A stretch of 64,000 nt of DNA. It comes from Scenedesmus sp. ARA3 (Eukaryota; Chlorophyta; Chlorophyceae; Sphaeropleales; Scenedesmaceae). The stretch lies in contig RWJK01001382.1 in the NCBI GenBank assembly GCA_004335835.1, positions 1-64,000 of the forward strand, written 5' to 3'. A program made the position numbers and the translations under genes. Positions 11,601 to 21,599 of the stretch are shown in pieces. Numbering within the stretch: position 1 is the first letter of the stretch; each line of letters begins with the position of its first letter. The notes under the pieces were generated by a model that saw nothing but the letters and a program-made list of their open reading frames with translations, did not search any database and was not told the origin of the DNA.

Positions 11601-14600
11601 CCTCCTCCATCAGTGTCTTCAAGATCTGACAAGCGTGCAGCAGCAGCAGGCAGCAGCAGCAGGGGCAGGGGCATCAGGGGCTGGATAAAGCGCAAGTGGC
11701 ATGCTGGCAGTGACAAAGTGGTTCAGGGTTTGGAGCATGCAGCAGCATGGATTCTGAGCGTGCTGTGGCTGGGGCTGTGCTGGCTGGGACGGCTGCTGCT
11801 GACGCCCCTCACTGCTGCGTTCCGGCCCTGGTACAGTTATAACAGGTGCGTGATGGGTTGTGGCTTGTGACAGGTGGTTGGTGGTGAGCGCTGTGTAAGA
11901 ACGTGCTGGCTGGGGCTGCTGCTGCTGACGCCACAGGCGGCTGCATTCAGGCCCTGGTACCATTTTAACAGGTGTGTGACATAGTGACAGGTGGCGACTG
12001 CAGAGGGTGTGCTGTTGAGCATGCTGTGGCTGGGGCTGTGCTGGCTGGGACGGCTGCTGCTGACGCCGCTGACGGCTGCATTCAGGCCCTGGTATCGTTA
12101 CAACAGGCGCGTGACGGGTGGTGGGTGGTGAGCACTGTGTTGGAGCCGTGCTTGCTGGTCGCAGAAAAGGCGATGAGACAAGCACTACCACTGTTTCACA
12201 GTCGTGACAACGATAACCAAACCTTTAAAGTAAGTATTCGTGTTGTTGATTTGCAGGGACTTGAAAGCCAACAGCCACAGCCTGCCTGCGCTGGACCTGC
12301 CTGCGCTGCAGGCGGCAAACTGTAGCTGACATGCTAATGTTTGGATCTGAATTTCATGCTGTTGTACGCATTGCAGGGACCTGAAGGCCAACAGTCATGG
12401 CCTGCTGGCGCAGCAGCTGGACCTGCCTGCGCTGCAGGAGGCCCTTGGGGCGCTGCCTAGCTGGCTGGCGGGCATTGGGGGAGCGACAGAACAGGTGGCT
12501 TGGATCAACACGCTGCTGGCTCAGGTAAGCATGCTTACACCATTCGAAATAGGCCAGGTGAATAGGTTCGGAGAACTACGACTGTGAGATGTTTGAATAA
12601 TGATGTGGGCATTGGGGGAGAGACAGAACAGGTGGCTTGGATCAACACGCTGCTGGCCCAGGCGCGGTACATCCTCACACAGGGACATACGATGAAATCA
12701 TAATTATAACACATGCACAAATATTGAAAGGTTTTATAACTTGTTACACTATTACATTGATATATTTTCAATATACATCCTCATACAGGGACATAACCTC
12801 TTAGTCTGCAGCTCAGAAAGCGATGCAGACTTGACCTTGCTGACTGTTGTCAAAGCGCATCACACAAGGTGACAACCGGTGCGTGCAGCGCTGCCGCTGC
12901 CGCCGCTGCTACTGTGGCATGTGCTAGAACATGTAATGTGCCAAACATGGTGCTGCACATCAGCGGTGATTACAGCTGCCCTGTTGCTGTCTCCATCTTG
13001 CTGCTGCTGCTGCTACTGCTGCTGCCGCCGCCGCAGGTTTGGCCCATCCTGGACCCTGCGGTGTGCCAGCTCATCCGGTGTGCCAGCTCATCAGGTCGAC
13101 AATCGAGCCGCTGCTTGACAACATGAAGCCGCCATTCATTGCCGCCGCTGCTGACATTACTGCTGCCACTGCCGCTGCCGCTGCCGCTGTTGCCGCTGCA
13201 GGTGTGGCCCATCCTTGACCCTGTGGTGTGCCAACTGATCCGCAGCACTATCGAGCCGCTGCTTGACGATATGAAGCCGCCCTTCATCGCCACGATGGGC
13301 TTCCAGAAGCTTACCCTGGGGGAGCTGCCTGTGCAGCTGGAGGGGTTACGAGTGATTGGGGGAGACAGACAAGGTGAGCAGCTTGATACGTTGCACATTG
13401 TGTGTTGCTCCTCAACCTTGTGCGTAGGTGGGGCTGCCGGTGCAGCTGGAAGGGCTAAGGGTCATTGCAGGAGACAGGCAGGGTAGGTTGTACTTGTTTG
13501 TTTTTGCAAGATCCTTTGCTACTGATTTTTTGGATGTTTGCTGTGTTAGGGATAAAGCTTGGAGAGCTGTGGGTGCAGCTGGAGGGGCTGAGGGTCATTG
13601 GCGGCGACACGCAGGGTGCAACATGGCTGCCAACCAACCGCAGCCCAGGTGCTTCTTGTGCAGGTTTGCACCTGGAGTTGCTGAGCTGCAGCTGGCTGCT
13701 GCCAATGGCTGCAGAAGCCACCTGTGCTACATTGTTGCCGCATGCAGGCATGTATATCTGTTTTTGTGGATCTGTAAACGTACTGCAGACGTACTGCTGC
13801 AGCAGCTACGGTGTCTTAATCAATGCCTGAATTCTTAACTGCAACAACTGTTCGCTTGCAGGCTCACCAGCACCAGCCAACTTGCAATGTGCGGTTGTAT
13901 GTGTGAGCTGTGCTCAGGCACCTCTGCCAATGAGGACGCGGCCGGCGGTACCGCCAGCGATCGCGCTGCCACCGCAGATGCAGGTGCAGATAAGGCTGAC
14001 CGTCTTGAGCTCCCCTCCACAAACGTGTGCTGTGCCTGTGTTCATGTTTGCAGGCACCTCCGCCAATGAGGACGCGCATGGCGGCACCGCCAGCCTGCCT
14101 CAACACTTATGTGTTCCTTGTCCGTCTGCGTGCACATATTGCTGCGCTGCAGGGACGTCAGCCAATGAGGATGCGCACGACGGCGCCGCCAGCGACTGCG
14201 CCAAAGCAGCAGGCCAAGGTGCAGACAAAAATGACCGTCATCAGCTCCCCTCCACAAACGTGTGCTGTGCCTGTGTACATGTTTTGCAGGCACCTCCGCC
14301 AATGAGGACGCGCATGGCGGCACTGCCAGCGACCGCGCCAATGCTGCAGGCGAAGGTGCAGACAAGGCTGACCGTCTTGAGCTGGAGGTGGACTTCCACT
14401 GGGTGGGAGAGCCCAACATAAGCTTCTTCGTGGAGCTGGCGCTGGCAGGGTGAGTAGTGGTGCTAATTTGGCTATCTGTCTATGATCTAGCGAGTGGCGC
14501 TGCCGCTGTCTGCGACTGTCCTTTAGCTGGAGGTGGACTTCCACTGGGTGGGAGAACCCAACATATCTTTCTTCGTGGCTGGCGCTGGCGGGGTGAGTGG

Positions 14601-14802
14601 GATGTTGTATTCAGTGCTATGTTGAAGATTTTAATGGCGCTGCCGCTGTCTGTGACTGTTTCTGAGCTGGAGGTGGACTTCCACTGGGTGGGGGAGCCCA
14701 ACATATCCTTCTTCGTGGAGCTGGCGCTGGCGGGGTGAGGCTGTTAGCAGTCTAGGTTGCTGCTTTGTAGCCCAGGCTAATTCAGGCAGCAGCAGCAGCA
14801 GC

Positions 14803-14837
<35 letters not shown>

Positions 14838-16415
14838 GCAGCAGCAGCAGCAGCAGCAGCAGTACAGCAGCTTCGTTCGTATACAGCAGCGTCTTTGTGA
14901 AGCTGGCGCTAGGTGGGTGAGCGCATTGTCATCAAAGTGGCCACCTCATGTGCAGGCGAGGCATTTGCCCTTCCTGACCCAATGATGACTTCAACCTGCC
15001 CTCTTTACCCTTTGCCTGCAGCCCCTACACGCGGCTGGTGCCCAAGGTCAGCCACCTGCCAGCACCCTATCATCTGCTAAACACAAGTTAACATGTAACA
15101 TGTTATAACATGTAACATGTTATAACATGTAACATGTTATGACACTGCTTCACCCCCGTGTTTGCAGTCCTTACACGCGGCTGGTGCCCAAGGTCAGCAA
15201 CCTGAGCGCGCGCGGCACGCTGCGGCTGGGGCTGACCCGGCTGGTGCCGCAGCTGCCAGGGTTTGGCGCACTGCTGGTCAGCCTGGCTCGGGAGCCGCAG
15301 GTGAGACAGTGGTACGGCTGCCTCGTGCTGTATTATCAGGAGAATAAGATGGCGTGCTTTGCGCAATGCGCCATTGCGCCTGGTGCCGCAGCTGCCAGGG
15401 TTTGACGCGCTGCTGGTCAGCCTGGCGAGAGAACCTCAGGTGATAGGGTATAGCAGCGGGCATAACACTTGCATGTTTTGTACAAGCGCTTGGTGCCGCA
15501 GCTGCCTGACTTTGGCGTACTGCTGGGCAGCCTGGCTCGGGAGCCGTAGGTAAGCTCATAAGCACAAGCATGGGTCAGCTGATTAGTTTTGCTGCTGCTG
15601 CTCCACATGTATCACATGGCAGCTATCGCTGGTAGCTACTAGGCTGCTGGTCAGCCTGGCGTGCGAGCAGCAGGTGTGATTACCTACATCATGGGGTCTA
15701 TGTGCTGGTGTCACATTGCGTGCATGTAATGTCTTTTTTTTTATACAATAAAAGCTTTTGTCTGCAGTTCAAGTGCTGCTGGTCTGCAGCCTCACACATT
15801 CACAGGGTGGTGCGGCGGTCCAGCAGCACTTGCACTGCAAATGTAGCTGTGAGCATGCATGACCGTATTGTTTTAGTAGGCTGAGAGACTGAAGTTGGTA
15901 TGACCGCGTAGGGCAGTATGAATAAATCAGCCAGGACATCATACTCTGTCACTGTCAGTTCTAGAGGAGCGCACGTGTGTCTGTGCTGCCGCTGCTTACG
16001 AGCGTCCACTGTTCAAAACATTATCATCTAGACTGCTTGCAGCTGGTGAACACTGCTGGGCGCAGCTCACTGCTGCCACTTCAGATGCTGCCGGTGCTGC
16101 TGCATGCTGTGATCTCCGTGAAACTGCAGATCAAGTTCTCACTGGACTTTGGGCCAGCCCTGGGTGAGCATGGCAGCTGCTGTTGGCGGCAACGTGTGTC
16201 CAGCTACCAGCGACCTCTTTGCAATCACCGTGCATGTCCCTTCGTAGGTGCTGCCTGTGCACTACTGCACAGGAACATGGGCAGTCCATGTTGCATCCCC
16301 TGGCACTGCACCTCTCGTCTTGCACCAGCAATTTTGCACGGCAGACACCACACTGCAGCTGACCATCACGCCTGAATGCTGCCTAAATGACAGCCCCTGC
16401 TGCTGCTGTTGCTGC

Positions 16416-16472
<57 letters not shown>

Positions 16473-16847
16473 ACAGGCGGGCGCTTCACTGCCAAGCCTG
16501 TGGCTGCCTTCCTGGACCCCTTCCTGAGGGACACACTGGCCACACTGGTGGTCTGGCCCAACAGGTGTGTGGGATGCCAGGTGCAAATGTAGTTTTCAAA
16601 AAGGTTGTTGGCCAGTGCCTCTGCTGCAACCCACTGGCTACACTTGTGGGCTGGCCCAACAGGTGACACAGCCTGCGGGGTGTGAGACATGTTGATTGAG
16701 TGTGCTTACAAACCAGTCTCTGGCTGATGCCGTGGGTGTAGGAGTCTGTGCTTCCATGCGGACACTCTGTGACAGGCTGGCCACGCTGGCAGGGTAATTG
16801 CCTGCTATAGACGGCAGCTGCATCTTGTAGTGCTGGGGTAGTGACGA

Positions 16848-16908
<61 letters not shown>

Positions 16909-16958
16909 NNNNNNNNNNNNNNNNNNNNNNNNNNNNNNNNNNNNNNNNNNNNNNNNNN

Positions 16959-17012
<54 letters not shown>

Positions 17013-20000
17013 AGGTTTGTGATCCCGCTGCTGCCGCGTGAGGTGACCGGCAACCTTGATGACCTGGGCCTGCACAGTGTGGGTGTGCTGGAGGTGCGTG
17101 GTGGGCGCTCCCACAGGCCTAATGAAATGGTTCAACAGAGTGACTACACTGGCACAGACTAAGGCAGTCTGCAAGTTCATGAAGTCTTCAAGTGTAGTGT
17201 TATTGCTGCTGCACATAAGTGTTTTGAAGCGCACATCGTACAAACGGAGCATGTCGCTTTGTGCGGGTTACGGATATGCAGAAGCTTTGCTGGCCTGACA
17301 GCCAGTCCTGTTGATGCTGCTGCTGCTGCTGCTGCTGCCGGCCCAGGTGGAGGTGCTGTCAGCCAAGCACCTGCCAAAGAAGGGCGGAGCTTTCTCAACA
17401 GTGGACCCACAGGTGATGTGCGGCTGCATGTGCAACAGACACATCAGCTGCAATTTGCTGCAGCTGTTACAAGCACAGCAGCTGCGGCAAACACGCAACA
17501 GGCGGCCCCCAGGGGCAAGCAACGTTGTCATCAGGGAGGGAGTATCATGATAAAATGTTGCACCAACACAGACACACCTGATGATGTGCACGTTACAGGT
17601 GTACCAGCTGCAGCACCACCATGCGCATCTTGCAACGCGCCAAGCTCGAAGGCTCACACATGTGTTGTCTTCCATCTTGCGATCAATTCGTGTGCATTGT
17701 GTTCTATGGTGCTCACTCTCCTTCTCTGGTCTCAGACCATGTGTGCAACCTGTTGTGGCTCATAGATGGTGCCAGGACCCACATGTAACTATCCTCTCTC
17801 AATGCTCACACCCTGCAGGTGGAGTTGTGGACACAGCCGCAGCACCACGTGACCAGCAGTGTGAAGAAGTCCACGCGCAACCCCAAGTGGAAGAACCAAA
17901 AACTCGAGGTGTTGGTGCAGGAGCCGGCCAGCCAGCAGCTGCGCGTGGTGCTGCAGGACATAGACATGCTCAACTTCAAGGTGAGCTGCGGGGCTGCATC
18001 TACACGGATATAGAGATGGCTTTTTCAGTAGATGTTGTGTCTTCGTTATGTATTCGTTGTAATTTTGTTCTGGGACATCGACATGCTCAACTTCAAGGTG
18101 GGATGCGGCTTTGCTGCGGTCTATGCTGTTCTTTGCATTGATACAATCAGATCCGCGTCACTTGAATGTGTTGAAACGTATTTGTGCGTTCCAGGGAGGA
18201 CTTCGCGCTGCACAACCACGAATTTGCATCAATAACTCACACTGCCGCGCTTCAACTGAAGAGCGTCACATACAATCCCCTCATTTCACGCGCCTCCGTG
18301 CCTTCTTGTTGTGCTGCTTCAACACCGCAGGAGCTGATGCAGCCTGCATTGAGTCAACCTGCTCAAGGGCCCCTTGCGCACATACGCAGTGCGTAGCCAC
18401 ACCAATACAACATCTTGTTTTGTTTATCGCCTGCTGCATTGCATATTCTGCAGGAGCTGATGCAGGTCAACCTGCTCAAGGGCGCGTCCCAGCTGATGCG
18501 CAGCGCCAACCCCATCGGACGCACCGCGCTGCCACTGCGCGACATCTGCGGCAAGCCCTACGAGCGCCAGGAGGTGGAGCTGCGGTGCGGCCCTGCGGCT
18601 TGCCTTGTGAAGATATTATGCCAGTATGATGTGTGTTTAGTTGTGCAAAACTTGTTCTGCAACATGTGCCTGACCACACACAAGGCTTGGGTTATGCTGG
18701 CAGCCGAACAAGTGGCGGCAGCGTGACAAGTAACCAACAATTGCTGGTTTGCAAACTATCCTGGTTTGCAAACTATCTGCAATGCCTTCTGCTCCGCTGC
18801 ATACATTCATTTGTTTATTTTCTTTTTAAAGCTCACCTGCTGCAGGCTGAGCAGCAGCGAGTGGGCGTACGAGCTGGGTGTGGTGGGTGAGGGCGACACT
18901 GCTGGAAACCTAATTCTTTGCTTACCAACCTGCTGACAAGCTGCTTTATATGGGGCCCGCAGGCTGAGCGGCAGCGAGTGGGCGTATGAGCTGGGTGTGG
19001 TGGATGAGGGCGACACTGCCAGCCTCAACCTGGCACTCACCTACAGGCCCTTCACTGAGCTCAAAGCGGACAGCAGCACACCCATCTCGTGCAGGTGAGG
19101 GGTTGTCCAGCAACTGTTGTGACGTCAGCTAACTATTCAGGTAGAGGATGGGGATACCAGCCAAAACCCTGGGCACTGTTGGGGCTCAGTCAACCTTGCA
19201 TGCGACCGGGTCAAAGCAGCCAGTGTTAGGCAGCAATGATATGTGCAAGTCTGGAGTGCTGTCGACACTGCGTATTCTGTGGGTGCTGCTGCTGCTGCTG
19301 CTGCAGGGGCGTCCTGATTGTTGACGTGCGGCAGGCTGTGGACTTGCCTCCTGGTGATTGGGACTCCGGTGACAGTGACCCCTACGTGCTGCTCAAGGTG
19401 GGGGCAGTCCTGGCATCGATTGGGTTGTCAGCCCACCAGCGTGCGCATTGTTTAGTCTGTTGGGATGCATTGTCAGCCGTGGGTTGCAGTGGCAGCACCA
19501 TAATCACATTACTTTACTATCTGTCAGCAACTACACTGCCCGATGCGACTGAGAACTGACTGCAGGAACAGAATCATGTAGTTCACGGACTGCTTGTGCC
19601 TCTGCCACTGCTGCTGCTGCTGTTGCAGGTTGCTGGCCAGAAGCAGCAGACGGTGGTGCTGCCACACACGCGAAGCCCCACCTACAACGCACACTTTGAG
19701 TTCTTCAACGTGACCGTGCCAGACACGCTGCAGGTCCAGGTGGGTCTGCTGCTGCAGCCGTACTGCATTTCATACTGCCATGTGCCTGGATGACGGGATA
19801 AGCTGTGAGTGTGTGGGCGTAGGAGCGCGAGGGTGAGTGTGCAAAGATAAGTGGGGAACGTGTTTGACATTGCGATGTGTTTATGTGGAATGGGACATTG
19901 TTTGTGCAGGTTTTGCCTGGCCGCCGCACAACTGCCGCAGGCCTTGCTGTCGTTGACCACTGCTGCTGCAGGTGTGGGGTCGCAACCACCTCAGGCCGAT

Positions 20001-20036
20001 GAATCTTTCATTGAATACTTTACATTCAAGAATATC

Positions 20037-20075
<39 letters not shown>

Positions 20076-20417
20076 TCTGCAGGTGTGGGACAGGGACTAC
20101 CTCAAGCCAGATGACCTGCTGGGCTTCTGTGACCAACTGCTGCTGCTGCTGCTGCTGCCGATGCCACTGCTGCTGCTGCCCTTCTGCAGGTGTGGGACAG
20201 GGACTACCTCAAGCCAGATGACCTGCTGGGCTTCTGTGACCTGCCCGTCAAAGACATCTTGACATGGAGCCAAGGCGGGGGCAGGGGCTGGCGAGATGGC
20301 TGGTGGAGGCTGCAGCCGAAGGGCAGCAAGGGCTGGGGGCGGCGCGGCAGGCAGCAGCAGCAGCAGGGTGCGGGCAGGATCGAAATGAAGGTGCAGTTCA
20401 GGCCCTACAGCAGCTGA
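9140..20417 (+). CDS. Extended synaptotagmin (TM hairpin, SMP domain, two C2 domains)
   Basis: Lipid-transfer tether of ER-plasma membrane contact sites. Seventeen exons join in frame to 1015 residues: 9140-9401, 9548-9774, 11067-11845, 12377-12524, 13202-13373, 14290-14449, 15168-15300, 16085-16163, 16477-16564, 17015-17093, 17347-17412, 17819-17980, 18454-18584, 18963-19094, 19307-19397, 19629-19739 and 20190-20417. A long low-complexity N-terminus ends in a membrane segment (AAAWILSVLWLGLCWLGRLL). The SMP domain runs from QVAWINTLLAQVWPILDP through GEPNISFFVELALAG to LDPFLRDTLATLVVWPN. C2A (VEVLSAKHLPKKGGAFSTVD to VVLQDIDMLNFK) lacks most calcium-binding Asp. C2B keeps SDPYVLLK and VWDRDYLKPDD, so it may bind calcium. 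Plant SYT1 has the same order. The N-terminal 9774-11067 junction is the least certain. Many exon edges are duplicated nearby. Confidence 0.88.
9838..9882 (+). repeat. Duplicate of E-Syt exon 2 3' edge
   Basis: GCGCTGGACCTGCTCAACAG (from about 9844) repeats the end of exon 2 (9737-9774), including a following GTGAG donor. The copy encodes ALDLLNSYDIK against ALDLLNSYDFK in the exon. Confidence 0.8.
10200..10280 (+). repeat. (CTG)n tract flanked by a short direct repeat
   Basis: A CTG/CTGCCG run lies between two copies of the 28-bp segment that starts GCATCACAGCCCCACACC (about 10170 and 10299). Intronic in the E-Syt model. Confidence 0.8.
10856..10935 (+). repeat. Decayed copy of E-Syt exon 3 5' edge
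   Basis: With its own CAG acceptor, it encodes GQGMTAGATAVPLTPPQHK, against GQGMMAGATAVPLTPPEHK in exon 3 (from 11067). There is no matching donor, so it looks like a diverged tandem copy or decoy. Confidence 0.8.
11905..12120 (+). repeat. Two copies of E-Syt exon 3 3' edge
   Basis: Segments at about 11908-11971 and 12018-12105 repeat the transmembrane-coding end of exon 3 (CTGGGACGGCTGCTGCTGAC core). The first keeps a GT donor; the second ends in a GCGCG sequence. Confidence 0.8.
12605..12662 (+). repeat. Copy of E-Syt exon 4 3' edge
   Basis: GCATTGGGGGAG to GCTGGCCCAG repeats 12471-12524. The donor is altered: GCGCGG replaces GTAAGC. Confidence 0.8.
13037..13135 (+). repeat. Copy of E-Syt exon 5 5' edge
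   Basis: It has a CAG acceptor and VWPILDPAVCQLIR, then an internal re-duplication of GTGCCAGCTCATC, and runs into intron without a donor. The functional exon starts at 13202. Confidence 0.8.
13426..13616 (+). repeat. Two copies of E-Syt exon 5 3' edge
   Basis: GTGCAGCTGGAGGGG-like segments at about 13428-13482 and 13556-13612 repeat the exon 5 end (ELPVQLEGLRVIGGD). Confidence 0.8.
13916..14289 (+). repeat. Three upstream copies of E-Syt exon 6 5' edge
   Basis: Copies begin near 13917, 14052 and 14153, each with a CAG acceptor and GTSANEDA-like coding. They are separated by a shared intron piece (CTCCCCTCCACAAACGTGTG). The functional exon starts at 14290. Confidence 0.8.
14527..14739 (+). 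repeat. Two copies of E-Syt exon 6 3' edge
   Basis: CTGGAGGTGGACTTCCACTG starts at about 14527 and 14667, repeating exon 6 (14383-14449). Each is followed by a GGTGAG donor. Confidence 0.85.
15087..15140 (+). repeat. Palindromic tandem repeat in E-Syt intron
   Basis: Three units built from AACATGTAACATGTTAT. ACATGT and AACATGTT are self-complementary, so the array can fold. Confidence 0.85.
15382..15675 (+). repeat. Three copies of E-Syt exon 7 3' edge
   Basis: Segments ending near 15438, 15549 and 15672 repeat LVPQLPGFGALLVSLAREPQ coding with progressive decay (the second copy ends in TAG). A separate copy of the exon 7 5' edge lies near 15022-15048. Confidence 0.8.
16856..17011 (+). repeat. 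(CTG)n microsatellite directly before an E-Syt 3' splice site
   Basis: CTG repeats run on both sides of a 50-N gap and end at the CAG acceptor of exon 10 (exon starts 17015). The true length is unknown. Confidence 0.95.
16909..16958. other. Assembly gap (50 N)
   Basis: Run of N inside the CTG microsatellite. Confidence 0.99.
18065..18110 (+). repeat. Copy of E-Syt exon 12 3' edge
   Basis: GGGACATCGACATGCTCAAC and following bases repeat the end of exon 12 (IDMLNFK), with a GTGGG donor. Confidence 0.8.
18841..18903 (+). repeat. Copy of E-Syt exon 14 5' edge
   Basis: A CAG acceptor then LSSSEWAYELGVVGEGDTA, against LSGSEWAYELGVVDEGDTA at 18963. The copy has no intact donor. Confidence 0.85.
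20082..20138 (+). repeat. Copy of E-Syt exon 17 5' edge
   Basis: It is identical in sense to 20190-20241 (VWDRDYLKPDDLLGFCD) with its own CAG acceptor. A third, more diverged copy (VWGRNHLRPMN) begins near 19972. Confidence 0.85.
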
Positions 20418-21157
20418 GCAGGGTTTGGCGTTGTGTGTGGGGATTTAATGTACCTGTAGTATAAGGCTTGGCACGTTGAGCGTTGCAGATCCGGCAGCAA
20501 ATGGTGAATTCACCTTCGAAGGTGAAGTTGCAGGCTGCATACAGGCTGTACAGCAGCGGAGGCTTGAGGGCTTGTGTCACGCATGGGGTTGGCATCAAGC
20601 TGGTGTACCACGGCTCAGCATTTTGTTGACAAAAAATGGTTTTGGGGTTTGACAGCAGCTGGTGCATTGTGTGTACCTTGGCAATTGATGCAACTCATTG
20701 TCGTCATTCGGCATTGCTACAGCGTAGCAGTGCGGTTGCTGCTTGCAGCGGTACGTGTGCTGCAACCTTGGACTCCCCGGTGTCGGACACCGGATGAGCT
20801 GTTGATGCTGTATCATCCTCCGATGTGATGTGATGATAAGAAGGTTTACAGCTGATTTAATTGTTTTCAAAACGTAACAGCTGCGGTAGCAGAAGCGCCC
20901 GCTTGACTGTGACCAAAAGCCAAATACCAGAGCTTCGCCTGCAGACCAGAGGAACCTCAAACAAGCAAAGCAGAATGCACAAAACCGAATAGCGACCCTG
21001 GGTTCATGAAGGTTGCTTGAGTGCTTCTCTGCAGTGAACTGCATGAAGACGCAATTCATGTAGCGACCATGAAGCACGCAACAGGGCGTTTGCTCTGCAA
21101 GCAGCACTGTCTGGCACATATGTTCAAGCTGAACGCCTAGCACCACACCAAGTCAGC
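20418..21157. other. E-Syt 3' UTR and intergenic region with palindromes
   Basis: No coding feature was found. Overlapping perfect palindromes GGTGAATTCACC (20503-20514) and TTCACCTTCGAAGGTGAA (20509-20526) lie about 90 nt after the stop and could form a 3' UTR hairpin. Confidence 0.4.
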
Positions 21158-21268
21158 ATGGACCGCAAGAAACAAACAGTTGGAACGCTCGTACTGCTGC
21201 TTTGCCTTGCCGCACTGCTCGTCTGCCTTGCCACATTCAGTGGAAGGCGTCTGCAGCAGCAGGTCCAG
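21158..21268 (+). CDS. Possible alternative first exon of the GDPD gene
   Basis: ATG at 21158 gives MDRKKQTVGT and then a strong hydrophobic stretch (LVLLLCLAALLVCLATF), ending at a GTACGC donor. Splicing to 21573 keeps the frame and adds 46 residues before the ATG at 21600. The product would carry two hydrophobic N-terminal segments, so this may be an alternative start rather than a constant exon. Confidence 0.4.
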
Positions 21269-21599
21269 GTACGCGCACCCTATCGTGTTTTGCGACTGCA
21301 CACCTGACACGCTGAGCTCTGATGACCATTTATGAGTTCTTAACTGCTTTTTCAATTGAGGTGAAGTCATGTCTTTGCCGTACGGTCTCATGTGCATGCA
21401 GCGTCGCCGGCGTTGGCAGGTGTCGAGCATTCGCAAAGGAACAGATGCGCATCAATGCGGCATCGGAATTTGTATGGCGTCACGGGATCCAGAACTCGTT
21501 GTTCTGCTTTACATATTCGTGCCTGCTGTGCGACGTTGTCGGTGTACTGCGCATTGTGATCACCCATCTCAGGTCGCCAGTACTAGCAGAACTGCCACC

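Noticed and set aside
9774..20417. Dismissing splice-edge copies as assembly duplication
   Set aside because: Copies differ by substitutions and indels and have different flanks, so simple read-level duplication does not explain them, although array lengths next to gaps remain uncertain.
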